Assembly (NCBI GenBank): GCA_020726505.1
Contig: JAHLEZ010000012.1
Coordinates: 2,542,001 to 2,606,000, forward strand
DNA length: 64,000 bases
Source: Leptodontidium sp. MPI-SDFR-AT-0119
Lineage: Eukaryota; Ascomycota; Leotiomycetes; Helotiales; Leptodontidiaceae
Direction of reading: 5' to 3'
The notes under the pieces are model-generated. The model was given only the letters and a program-made list of their open reading frames with translations. It did no database searches and was not told where the DNA came from. The position numbers were made by a program, and so were the translations under genes. Below, piece by piece: positions 51,906-62,024 of this stretch; position 1 is the stretch's first letter; each line of letters opens with the position of its first letter.

Positions 51906-52055
51906 GATGCGTCACTTTAAATAGGAGGGTTGTTTGCCTAACTTGGTGGTACAGGTATAATTAGTGGCCTGATTAGTTGCTTTTGATGTTCGTTCTCGCT
52001 TAGCACAGCCAACTATAATACTAGTGGCTTACTATTGTCACTTGACTGGGGGGTG

Positions 52056-52240
52056 TGTCGTGTAGGCACGGGCTGATGCTCGGTTAGCTGCGCGCTACGC
52101 TAGATATGGTTTCTGCCACGTTATACCGCTTTCAGGAGAACAATGTGTTCCCCTGATTTCCTTATGTATTCTAAAGAACAATTAACTACTTCAATTCTCC
52201 CTACGTTGATCGCAAGGCTCTACTCCACTTCTGCACCACA
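52056..52240 (+). repeat. 3' LTR of the copia element (185 bp)
   Basis: TGTCGTGTAGG to CTGCACCACA, preceded by a purine-rich GACTGGGGGG tract. Close to the unmutated form, with one probable C-to-T at its eighth base. Confidence 0.92.
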
Positions 52241-52649
52241 CCCTGTCTTCTACTTTCACTTACTCTGTAAGTACGTCGACAACCCCTTACCGGGACAAGC
52301 TAGAGTTACGCCGGCACTTATTTAATTATTACTCGAGTAAGATAAGTGAGAAATTAAAGGTATCCTTAGTTTTAAGGTTATGCGAAACAAGTTATTTTAT
52401 TATATTAAGTGGCTAGACGCCGACGAAGACTTAGAGTAATACTTATACTTGGACGTTATAATAACTTTATATATAATTAAGAGGTTCTATTTAAAGTATT
52501 AAAAGCCTAAAGGCCCGCTAAGAGCTCTCCTAAAGTGGCTAGAGGCTTACAACGCTAGTATCAATAACTATAATGACCTCGAGGATAATATAGTTATAGC
52601 TATAACTACGCGGACGTAGTTTTTTAAGAGGGGGGGGGGGGGGGGGTAA

Positions 52650-52951
52650 TGTTACGACCTACGAAGCGCCTCGCATTTTAACTAACACTAGCTCGTAATA
52701 TCGCTGGCTATACGACGGCGCTAAGCCTAATAGGGAGGACTAAGTGGCGAGCCTGCGACATATTAATGTGAATAACACTCGACTACGCTAGGCCCTATTA
52801 AGAGGGTCCTTTATATATTTATACTCGAGCCCTCCCTTACGGAGAGCTCTCTTTTCCTCCTTGTCTTTTCTTCTCGATTCTAAGCGTAGCTATAGGCCCG
52901 AATACAAAGCTTGAGTCAACTCGCCGTATTAACCTTTGGCCAGCCGTAACA
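52650..52951 (+). repeat. 3' LTR of gypsy B (302 bp)
   Basis: TGTTACGACC to CCGTAACA; preceded by a G run. Followed by the TSD GTTTT. Confidence 0.9.
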
Positions 52952-52956
52952 GTTTT

Positions 52957-55552
52957 AAGGGAATATTTACTATTAGTAAGATATTATATAAGGTTAGGTC
53001 CTTATTATTATTATCGGCTTAGTTATTGCTTTAATTGCGCTTATAATTAATATGTCTAAAGTTAAAATCTCGTCTCTTAGACTTAAGCACTACTCTAGAG
53101 TATAGTATTTTAGTTCTTAAGTAAAAGCATTTTTAACCTACGTTTTTATAACTAAAATACTAATTATAAACACGGAAATATTATCCGGGTAGTAATTACC
53201 TTAAATAATAAACCTAAGCTAATTTTATAAATATTTCGTTAAGCTAGAGTATACTTAGTTTTACTATTTATCTTTACTCTTCTGTCGCTTTAGCTCTTCT
53301 TTTAACCTTAGTCACATTAACAAGTAAGCTATATCTGCTATTCGCGCTTTTATAAAGCCAAAACCAAAAGCTTGCGGGCGAACCTATTATTAATCCGGTA
53401 TTAGTTAACAGTCTTAAGCCACGATTATACATAATTTACTACGCTACAAGAAGCGGCCTCGCTAGAATACGTGTTATTTTTAATAAGTTTGTTTTTATCG
53501 TTTCTTAGGCTTTAAGTCGCTCTTTATTAAACTTATCGGCCTTATTTTAAGTATAGCGTTAGGGCTACGTATTAAGAAGAAAGACTCGTTAGTATATATT
53601 ATTATATTTATAGGCAATGTTACGTGCCGACTGTTTTTTAAATATAATTAAAACGATTCTTAGAGGCGCGAAATACTTACTGTAACGGTAACGGCAGGTA
53701 TCTTAGTCGCGTTTAGTGTATTAATTAGTAGACTAATATTTGTCCTTAAGTAAGTAGCTTACGTACTTCTTATAAAGAAAATTGTCCTTAATATTGTCTG
53801 CTATGTCGTAGCCTTAATAAGCCTTAAGTATTTATAACCTTACGAGAATACAAATCTATTTTAGGTTTGTTATAATATATAATAGTAATTCTTTTAATTC
53901 GTCGTCTTTGTAGCTATTAGTATTCTTTATAATATATTAGGAGCTTTATTTATCAAGGCCTTAGTCCTTTAGAAAAAGTGCTGCAGTAACCACCTGTTTT
54001 TAATGCCGTCCCCGCTATAATATATCCTTTAAGTAGCTCTAGTTATAAGAACAATAGGCTATTAAAATAAGTTTAGTAAAATATTAATACTTAGTCTATT
54101 AAACGTGTTAGTCGCGCTATGCGATCGCGTAGGCAATAAGTAGCACATTAAGCTTAGATTATTATAGCTTTGTCCTAATAGCTCAAATAAAATCTATCGA
54201 CTTCTTTCGTAACTCTTCTTTATACTTCTTACTAATGTGTTTCTAGCTATTATTATTATCAGCGTCATAAGCATCTTATATTCTAAACTTAATAAAGAAT
54301 ATTAGCTTACCCACCTATTTAATAACAAAAAGTTCTAGGTAATATCTTTACTCCTTTACTAGCTCTCGGAGCCTTGGCTAGCCATTTAACTAGTCATTTT
54401 CTATAGTTAATTATAGAGGCACTTCTAACAGGTAGTGAATAGACTAAATGTTCTAGAAATAGTGGAGTGACCGCCGCCTGTATTCAACCCGGCCTTTACG
54501 GCCTCATTGCCGCCGCTTCAACACTCGGCAGTGTCGTTCGACTCCCAGTGACCATCATTGTGGTCCTGCTTGAACTGACTGGCACCCTTGAGTATACTTT
54601 GCCATTTATCTCCGCCGTTCTAATAGCCAGATGGGTTGCCGGCGCTATGGAACCGCTCTGCTTCCAGGTTAGTACATGAAAAAAAACTCCCCCAAGAAAG
54701 AAACTACCTAACACAACCAGGACATTTTCAAAGAAATATCCGATTGTCATTTTCTGAGTAGCAGAAACCAGCCATTGTTCTTGTCTGAGCTCGGAGACAT
54801 TGGTCCTATGATGTTATCGCGAGACCACGTTATCGACATAAGTGACTCACCCCTGGTACCGGCACGCAACGTCCGCGCCCTGGTCGAGCACCTACAAGAA
54901 TGCGGAGAACTGGATGGTGGCTTGCCGATTGTCCGGGATAATATTCTACTTGGTTTAGGCCCAGTCCCAGACATGGAGTATGCACTGGATCGACTTGAGG
55001 ATGAAGATAATTCTTTCTGCTTCATGGGATCCGATGGGAATGTTCTCGACGATGCCGACCAGGACCCACCGGACCCTGCTAATTTCGCACCTTTCATCGA
55101 TTTTGTAAGTCTTTTCGAGAACTAGAACTCGACATCTAAAGTCAAGCCAATGAGACAGGCTCCCCTAACCCTGGACATCAAGTCCCCGATGGAACTTGCA
55201 TATCAATGCTTCGTTAAACTAGGCCTGCGGAACGTTTGTGTAACCTCCAATGGCCGTTTTATCAAAGTAGTAAGTATATCCTACTCTAATCCATATAGAT
55301 GTAGTGGGACTAATATGTGCTATTTACTATTAAGATTAACAGGCGGGTGTCCCAAATGTACAGTCGCAGTCTAATTCGAACTGAATTTTGTATATAATAA
55401 TTAGCCACGCTAGTAGACTAGCCGTGCTACATAGTTTCTAACTAATACAGCACGTTAAAAGGAAAAAAAAAAGAAAAAAAAAAAAAAAAAAAAAAAAACA
55501 GGCGGGTGTTTATCAACTATCTTCGCAGCGTGGAAAAGACTGGAGAAATGCG
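52957..55552 (+). pseudogene. CLC-type chloride channel/transporter, broken and partly RIPped
   Basis: Reads as an intracellular-type fungal CLC protein. Left part, RIPped: a transmembrane-like IIGLVIALIALIINMSKV (about 53010), YATRSGLARIRV (about 53438, family GSGIAE), then after a one-base frame change GFKSLFIKLIGLILSIALG and KKKDSLVYI, where GKEGPxVH is expected. GNVTCRLFFKY..ND and an IFVLK segment (family LEEVSY) follow. Right part, clean: GLYGLIAAASTLGSVVRLPV and ELTGTLEYTLPF (exon to 54667), then CBS-domain sequence (about 54765-55104, 55159-55266) with ELGDIGP and SPMELAYQCFVKLGLRNVCV. The last exon, RVFINYLRSVEKTGEMR to TAG at 55552, is out of phase with the previous one. The intracellular segment before CBS1 is shortened. 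A LINE fragment lies at the last acceptor. Confidence 0.85.
55351..55496 (+). mobile_element. 5'-truncated LINE copy (3' UTR and poly-A only)
   Basis: Matches about 110 bp of the LINE 3' end (from CCCAAATGTACAGTCG, about 42385) and then an A-rich tail. AACAGGCGGGTGT is duplicated on both sides (55338-55350, 55497-55509). No mismatch was noticed in the shared 3' UTR, pointing to recent insertion. It carries the last CLC splice acceptor in its duplication. Confidence 0.92.
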
Positions 55553-56681
55553 GTAGATAAAGTAGTAGGGATACGCCCAAAGTCTACAAGTATATACAAA
55601 CCCATCTCCTCTCCGTCGGCTGATGGAAAGATGTACAGTTCTGGATCTGAAAAATATATTCCTGTATTTGCGGGACTAGGTAATGTGATACTCAAAGATG
55701 CATCGCTCTCAAAGTACCTTTTCGGCCACAATGGTATGCGATCCACGTCGTCTAGTTTGGCAAAGAACTCGCCCAGTTGGATATTCGGATTTGCGAAATT
55801 TTCCATTGCTCATAAAAATCGCTCTCTTCGTCGCTAAGATTATCAAACAAATCCATGATTATCTAAGGACCCACGATCTAAGTGAATTTACACTGAAAAT
55901 TGGCTAAAAGCGAGGAAGTAGATAATAAGAGGGCATTCCCAACCCCCTTTATCCCACTTTAATTACGTGTAAGCCTCCCAACCCCCTCCCAGCCCCCTGG
56001 GGAGTAAGACAATTACAGGGCCTAATTACAGGCTATAAGTCAACTACAGGGCATATTTACAGGCCCCCCCCTGAAAAACCAATACCTTTGATCGCATGCT
56101 CCGTACGGTCTAAGTGAGATCCCCTTGCAAGCGCTGGCAATGTCTCAGCGGACGAAGTGATAGAGCCTCCCGCTAAGATATGAGTCATAAGATTTCCCAG
56201 CAAGTGGAAATGCGTTCCGCCCGGCCTTAGTTCCTTCGGAGACGCAGAAACCTTTCCGCGACTGCCAAGACCAGTTTCGCCATATCGCGAAAGAACTCTA
56301 ATTCTGACCAGCTAACCGTGTACCTTTTTTTACAACCTCGCGATGAAACTCTCGTGATCGTAGGACTAACCCAGCGTGGGGAAGGCTACGATCAAAGGGC
56401 GCATGTTGTTCGAGGTCTGTCCTAACGTATGTCGTTCTCACTAACAGTTATGCAGTATGGAGGTATCGGTATGAAGACGATGGAAAGGAAGAAGATGAAG
56501 ACGCTCCAGATCACACCGACATTCGATACCCCGGGAAGACACCACGTCACTATACTAGGTACGAAAGGGGGTGGCAGCAAATGACGAACCACCCAGCCAC
56601 CCATGTTTTTGCCCTCGCCAGATCAGGGAATTTATAGAGTGTAAGCGACCAGCTAACCTTCGATGTACCTAATCGGGACTA
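55553..56681. other. intergenic, no confident gene
   Basis: GC-normal. A minus-strand frame of 97 codons (55513-55806, with ATG) overlaps the last CLC exon and is unrecognised. Around 56450-56640 both strands have open frames (minus-strand frame hydrophobic, plus-strand frame acidic and Tyr/Arg-rich), which could be an exon remnant. At 55985-56070 there are several copies of TTACAGG near C-rich runs. Nothing can be named. Confidence 0.4.
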
Positions 56682-57719
56682 ACCGATTTCCCGGTTAAAA
56701 TCCCGCCCCGCATATAAATCCCGCGATTTACACTAGATTTTTAAATATTAATAAAACAACAACCACGAATAGTATAATTATAAAACTTGGTGTATTAATT
56801 AAAAAATAATTGAAATTGTGTTATATATATATATTTCTTCTTATTTTAATATATAGATTATAGAATACATCCTTAAGTTAAAATAATTAAAGGCTGTGGA
56901 TTTTAATAATTAAAGTACTTATAAAGCTTATAAGTTAAAAGTCTATTATAAAATATTAAGTAATAAGCTTAATAGTATCATTTGAATTAACAAATCTATT
57001 ATTAAAATGATAAATTAATGATATATTATTTAATGACTAAAATTGTTTAAATAAAGTGAATTTGCTTAATAAAGTAAGAAATTAATTATAATAAACTTTC
57101 TTTTCGCTTTCAAAGTTAAAATAAAGGTTTTAAATTAACTAGAATGTTATATATGTATTATATTAAGATATAATTAAATAGTTAAGACTTACGGTTTATA
57201 GTTTACTTACTTTTTATATAATATTATAATATGCAATAAAACTACGCATTATAAGACCTTTAATTTATTACAATCAATTAGTCAAATGGTCTTTTAGTTT
57301 TATATTTTATATTATATATAACTTCTTTTTATATTATATTTTATCATTTTTCTTAAAATTATAATTATATAAACAATTTAAGAGTTTTTTCTCAACTCCT
57401 TATTTTTAAACTATTTATCTTAATATAATAATACTATATAGCTCTTAATATGTTATAATATTAGCTTACTTATTAATTTATAGTTATATATATAAGTTTT
57501 AAGAAAATAATAATCTTTATATAAAAGAATCCAAGTTAATTAATATTTTTAATACATTTAATACTTCAAAAATAAAATATAAGATAATTATAAATATTTT
57601 ATATTAAACCGCTTTTTAATATCTTTGTTATAGCTAAAGTTATAATAGATTCAAAAGGATGACTTTTAGTGGGAACGCGGGATTCTTAACAGGAGCGGGA
57701 TTATGTAAGGGAAACCAGT
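56682..57719. mobile_element. non-autonomous TIR element (TA target), AT-rich
   Basis: Left end ACCGATTTCCCGG and right end (reversed) ACTGGTTTCCC pair as an imperfect inverted repeat of about 50 bp, both containing AATCCCGC words; TA flanks each side (56680-56681, 57720-57721). The roughly 1-kb interior is AT-rich and non-coding. Its right end is only 115 bp before the proposed start of the M3 peptidase gene, so it forms part of that gene's upstream region. Confidence 0.72.
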
Positions 57720-57835
57720 TACTGCGTGGGTTCCTGAGGCTGTATTTAGACCACTTCTCCTCCCCTCTCTCTAGATCTCTCTGCAACAGACTTCAATGTC
57801 AAACGTCAAATCTACATCCGACAGCACTGCCCACG

Positions 57836-60048
57836 ATGTCCAAGATGCCAAGCAGCCATTACCCTTCCCAGTCACAGCCAATCTTCGCTACCACGCCATC
57901 AGCACTTCTTTCAGAGACGATTGAGATACTGTCTAGATCTCGAGAGTTTCGCACCGAACTTCTTGCCTCTGTCAAGCCCGCCGCTGCTAATTTCTTCAGC
58001 GTTCTGCAGCCGCTCATCGATCACGAGAATTCCTCTCTTTGCAGGCTGAAAGTCCTCACACTATTTGCCACTGTTTCTGAGGATGAGAAGATTCGCGAGG
58101 CTTCGCGTGCGGCAGAAAAATTAATCCTCGAGGCAGATACCGAGGCGTTAATGGATGAGGGAATTGCGAAGCTGGTAGCTGTTGTGTTTCATGGTTGTCA
58201 ACAAGGAAAGGAGGATTTGGATCCCCAGGCACAGTATCTACTCCAGCGTCGTCATGGTGAGTTCTTACGGAACGGTCTTGGGATCCAGGATAAGAAAGAG
58301 AGAACTCGATATGTGGAATTGATGTCTGAGCTCCAATCTGTTTTATCTTTGGCACGCAAATCGCTCTCTGGCGGGGCAGAAGACGGAATCTGGTTCGCGA
58401 GAGACGATTTGGTCGGTGTTTCTCCTGTCGTCTTGGAGAGTATGACATCTCAATTGGACAAAGGCAAAGTAGACGATGAGCTATTTTGTACTTTTCGGAA
58501 GGGCCATTATGTACCTGTGATGAGACAGTGCACAAAGGCCAGCAGCAGAAAAAAGCTATATTCAGCCAAAGAAAATCGCTTCTCGGAGAATGTTGGCAGG
58601 TTGGAAAGGATCTTATCTCTCAGAGATCAGATTGCGAAGCTATTGGGTTTCAACAATCATGCCGAGCTGAAAATGGAAGAGAAGATGTCCGATAGTGTGG
58701 AAAACATCTTGGAACAATTACATGAATGGACACAGCAGCTTCAGCCTGTGGCGCATTCCGAGATACAGAGGATGCTGGAATTGAAGAGGACTTTGTTCGA
58801 TTCTACGAAGTCATTGCAAGCCTGTGGCAGCGACAATTCCGAGAAACTGTACTTCTGGGATTGGAGCTTCTACAGCTTTTTACTGAAAAAGTACGAGTAC
58901 TCTGTTGATACAAGCAAGATTTCAGAGTACTTTGAAGTCATTCATACCGTGGAAAGTATGCTGCTGATCTTCGACGAGCTCTTTGGAATCCGCTTCGAAA
59001 AGATTGAGGGAAGCATTTGGCAAAAAGACGTCATTTGTCATGCTGTCTGGAGCAAAAGAACACCAACACACGAAAGTCACTTCCTCGGTTACCTCTATCT
59101 TGATCTCTTTGCTCGAGAAGGAAAGTATGAAGGTGCACACCATGCCATGATTCAGCCAAGCTACACAGACGGGAACGGCATTCGCCATTACGCAGCAGAT
59201 GCTCTCATATGCAGCATTCTCAAGGCAGTCGAAGGACCGACACTGTTGATGATGAACGAAGTCCGTACCATCTTTCACGAGCTCGGTCACTGCATCCATT
59301 TCCTAGTCAGCAAAGCAAGGTATGGGCTCTACCCATCGCGGGATTTCATCGAGATTCCGAGTATCGTCCTCGAGAATTGGATTTGGATACCAGAGGTGCT
59401 CAAACGCTTGGGGAGGCATTACAGTTACTTGGGCCAGGGCCTTAATGCATTCTGGAAGTTGAGAACGGGGGGGCAGATCGATGCGGAAGAGAGACTTTCG
59501 GATACATTGATTGGGGACCTGGTGCGAACGAAGAGCGTCAATATGGCACACGATATGCTCACGCAATTACACTTGGCAATATTTGACTTGTCAATCCACA
59601 CGTCACCGGCACCAACCGACAAAGTTACTGAAAAAATGGATGTTACAATGTTGTGGAATAGCTTGAAAAGAGAAGTTATCGGAGTCGAAGGTGACGACGA
59701 GGCTCCAGGTATTGGACAAGCTGGATTCCCGCATATATTCAGAAAATATGATGCTGGGTATTTCGCCTACCCATTGTACGTTGGCCATGTCCCCTCTCTC
59801 TCCAGATATGTGCTCATGTCGAATTGTACTGACTGACATGCAGATCAAGAGTATGGGCAATGGACATATTCTCAACTGCATTCATGTCCGATCCTATGAA
59901 TCCGACGGTGGGTCAGAGATATAGGCAGCTGGTTCTCGAACCAGGTGCTGGTGTATCGGAAGCTGAAACACTCAAACAATTCCTGGGCAGAGAGCCAAAT
60001 AGCCAGGCCTACTTTGCTGAGCTTCTGCAGAGCTCGGAGGGAAAATAA
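57836..60048 (+). CDS. M3-family metallopeptidase (thimet oligopeptidase/saccharolysin-like)
   Basis: Exons 57836-59775 and 59844-60048, joined across a 68-nt intron so that YDAGYFAYP runs into LSRVWAMDIF: 714 residues. The frame is open further upstream to an ATG at 57659, but that stretch lies in the terminal repeat of the transposon at 56682-57719, so I start at MSKMPSSHY (57836). The true start could lie slightly elsewhere. M3 hallmarks: zinc motif HELGH (residues 481-485), third zinc ligand Glu506 in SRDFIEIPS, and H..Y...Y..Y in the substrate-binding loop HIFRKYDAGYFAY. Differences: about four residues are missing between HExxH and Glu506, and the loop's usual Gly-Gly reads Arg-Lys. These enzymes cut short peptides, usually in the cytosol. 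Convergent with the UstYa gene, 84 bp apart. Clean frame, probably functional but diverged. Confidence 0.87.
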
Positions 60049-60132
60049 GGAGAAATGGACGAGCTTTGATTGATGAATCTCTCTTTAGCTGAGAGTCTGA
60101 TCTTGCTTGGGCATCGGTGAATAATATATATG

Positions 60133-61016
60133 CTATGAAAACCTCAGAGAGACATTGCCAGTTCTTTCTGGCACGCCATTATCTCTCAGCCACTGCTCAG
60201 CGACCCGCCAGTCCTTACAGGTTGTATGTTCCACTCCCCATCCATTAATCTTACTATGCCCAGGCTCACTCATATCCGCAGGTTCCAGGGTCAGATCCGC
60301 CGCGCATTGCACACTCTGTCGTAGGTAATCAAAACAATGATCGATATGAGAACTTCGAGGGAATGTCTTGCCCTCAAGGTTTAGCGGGTCTTCAACTGCG
60401 TCCATGAGATTCCAATACGTTGCTCGGATCATGGTCAGGCAGTGTAGCTGGTGGTACATACTGGTCCCAAAGACTTGGGATCCGGATTTATGCGGAATGC
60501 CTGGTTGTAGATGGTACATCTCTCTGATTTTCTCGTCAAGAAGCACGTACCCAGATGGGTCTGCAAAAGAAATCAGTCTTATTGCCCCAACTTTCAACAC
60601 CAACAACCTACTTACCAAGCCTCAAGTTTTTCCACGCCTTAGTACTGGTACTGGTCCTTGGTCCAGTGTACTCTTCCGCAGCAGTGAAAGTGACCTTGGT
60701 TGATGGTACTGAAATATTTGAGCAAACTTCCCCGCTATAGATCAGCCTTCTCTTGGATTGGGAGTAGGCACATACAATGGGGGACTGGAGATGATTCTCG
60801 AGGAACAGATAGGTACGTGAAAAGTGCCCAGACATTGAACAGGAGCGAGATCATCAATGTCACTCTTGCTAATGATTCAACGCAGCTCGGAGGCCTTTTA
60901 GAATGTGCCAGTTTTTCAAATCCGGCATTGTAAGTGTCGCAGAAATCCACGCTGGCTATGTCTGCCTCTGGGACAGAAGCGTAATCGTCCCTGGGAGGTC
61001 GAGTAACTCTGAACAT
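60133..61016 (-). CDS. UstYa-family (DUF3328) oxidase-like protein
   Basis: Three exons on the minus strand: 61016-60817, 60746-60616 and 60560-60133, with introns of 70 nt (starts GTACCT, ends GAAG) and 55 nt (GTAAGT to TTGCAG). 252 residues. A short cytosolic N-terminus is followed by one membrane segment (about 50-66), then the UstYa domain. The domain has both diagnostic metal-binding motifs: HQLHC (147-151) and HIDHC (182-186, followed by FDYLRQSVQC). Family members, such as those of ustiloxin, asperipin and cyclochlorotine clusters, carry out oxidative cyclisation or hydroxylation of peptides. Both motifs are intact and the length is typical. The ends of the M3 and UstYa genes face each other; its start faces the acyltransferase gene across 1 kb. 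The first intron's donor is less certain than the second. Confidence 0.9.
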
Positions 61017-62024
61017 TGATTCGGACTTTCAGGACAAACACAAACTCGATGAAGCTTCACAACCCTAGGCTCACGATTCTGCTGTAAATTTTCAACATAG
61101 GGAATCATCGGAAAGTTCGTCTCCTTCGACTTCGCTGCCATTCGGTATCTCGGGGAGACTTTTCTGGAGTGGCCAGTCACTAACCAGAGAGACTCCACCT
61201 GTTCAAAATAGGCAGGTAACATCAACGCACGTCTTACCATGCAGGACCTCCGACATTGAACCTACCTTTGCATATATCCAGACGCGTGGTAAGATGCTAC
61301 TCGGTCATGGCCCCAAGATGGAGAAAGCAAATCTGCACCCCCATCCTTCTTCCATGCAAAGCAGTGCATTCATCCCTAACCTTGATAGGTGGGAACATGG
61401 TTTGCTATACGGCAAGCACCTTGTGCCTCATGAGAAGTTTCGTGCACATACGAAATGAATCAATATCGACGATCGAAGTACTGAGACTTGCATTCCACCG
61501 GATGCCAAAGTGTCTAGTTTCCTCGAATAAAGTTTCAGTAGATGGTAATGTATCTTCCTGAGACAGTTGAGCTTGTGGGGTAGGTCATCCGGTTCATAAG
61601 CTCGAAATGTCGTCCCCCACTCTTCAGTATGACCTACTCGCGAAGAGATACAAATCTGTGTGGACTGGGTTTGTGCCTCATGGATCAAGCCTTGCGGCAC
61701 ATCGGAACTAACTGCAGCTAAGCATCGCGAGGGGATGGTGGGGATTGGCTAACGAAAATCGACCAGGATGAGGCTTATATGCATGTCATTGCTGAAGACA
61801 AGTCCCAAATGAGTAGTAAACGGCCGCATCCTACCTAGATACGCAATGAAGATTCTAATTAGCAGAATTACTTGCGAGCGGTTGAAGGGTACTTCTCATT
61901 GTTGTATGATCAACTTGATTGATCATTCCGGCAAGCTGAATAGTTTGTCTGTCTCTGGTCAAAGAAGATTATTTACGCTATCAAGACATTTTCCTCCGCC
62001 TACATCTTTAGAACGCATGTTAGC
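61017..62024. promoter_or_regulatory. divergent intergenic region between UstYa and acyltransferase genes
   Basis: 1 kb between two outward-facing starts, so it should hold both promoters. Open frames here (46-101 codons, both strands) overlap and are unrecognised. I searched for a secreted precursor with repeated cores separated by Lys-Arg sites, as in dikaritin-type RiPPs, and saw none. Confidence 0.5.

Larger units (their letters stand above)
44227..52240 (+). mobile_element. copia-type LTR retrotransposon with an extra 3' region, RIPped
   Basis: 185-bp LTRs (44227-44411, 52056-52240), CCCTG duplicated on both flanks (44222-44226, 52241-52245), inserted in gypsy B; the same site is uninterrupted in gypsy A near 21445. 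Broken frames on the plus strand run gag, protease-like segment (about 46060-46180), integrase, reverse transcriptase and RNase H, with FYVDDI at 49200-49218 still intact. Pol ends near 50190 in an NLPRQKFEVF-type tail. Unusually, about 1.85 kb separates pol from the 3' LTR, holding an antisense gene relic and a solo LTR of family X. At 8.0 kb it is longer than a standard copia element of about 5 kb. Confidence 0.9.
32544..52951 (+). mobile_element. gypsy-type LTR retrotransposon B, split by LINE and copia insertions
   Basis: 302-bp LTRs at 32544-32845 and 52650-52951; GTTTT flanks both ends (32539-32543, 52952-52956). Gypsy sequence occupies 32846-36736, 42521-44226 and 52241-52649. RIPped reading follows gag (about 33560-34440, with a CCHC-like knuckle near 34340-34390 that has lost a Cys and a His), protease, RT with AYINDILIYS at 36121-36150 (YIDD changed to YIND), RNase H, integrase (SDQG box near 43605) and a chromodomain-like tail (52400-52560, KWLDADEDLE). 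The tail suggests a chromovirus-type element. A G run at about 52630-52646 is the polypurine tract. Its uninterrupted form is seen in gypsy A. Confidence 0.9.

Noticed and set aside
55513..55806. 97-codon minus-strand frame with ATG
   Set aside because: Its end overlaps the last CLC exon on the opposite strand and no family is recognised; kept only as a note in the intergenic entry.
56422..56604. 60-codon hydrophobic minus-strand frame considered as a small membrane protein
   Set aside because: No known small-protein family fits, and the opposite strand is equally open.
58056..58535. 159-codon minus-strand frame
   Set aside because: Lies entirely antisense within the M3 peptidase exon, a shadow of the real gene.
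61318..61458. 46-codon plus-strand frame considered as a RiPP precursor
   Set aside because: No signal peptide, no repeated core and no Lys-Arg processing pattern.
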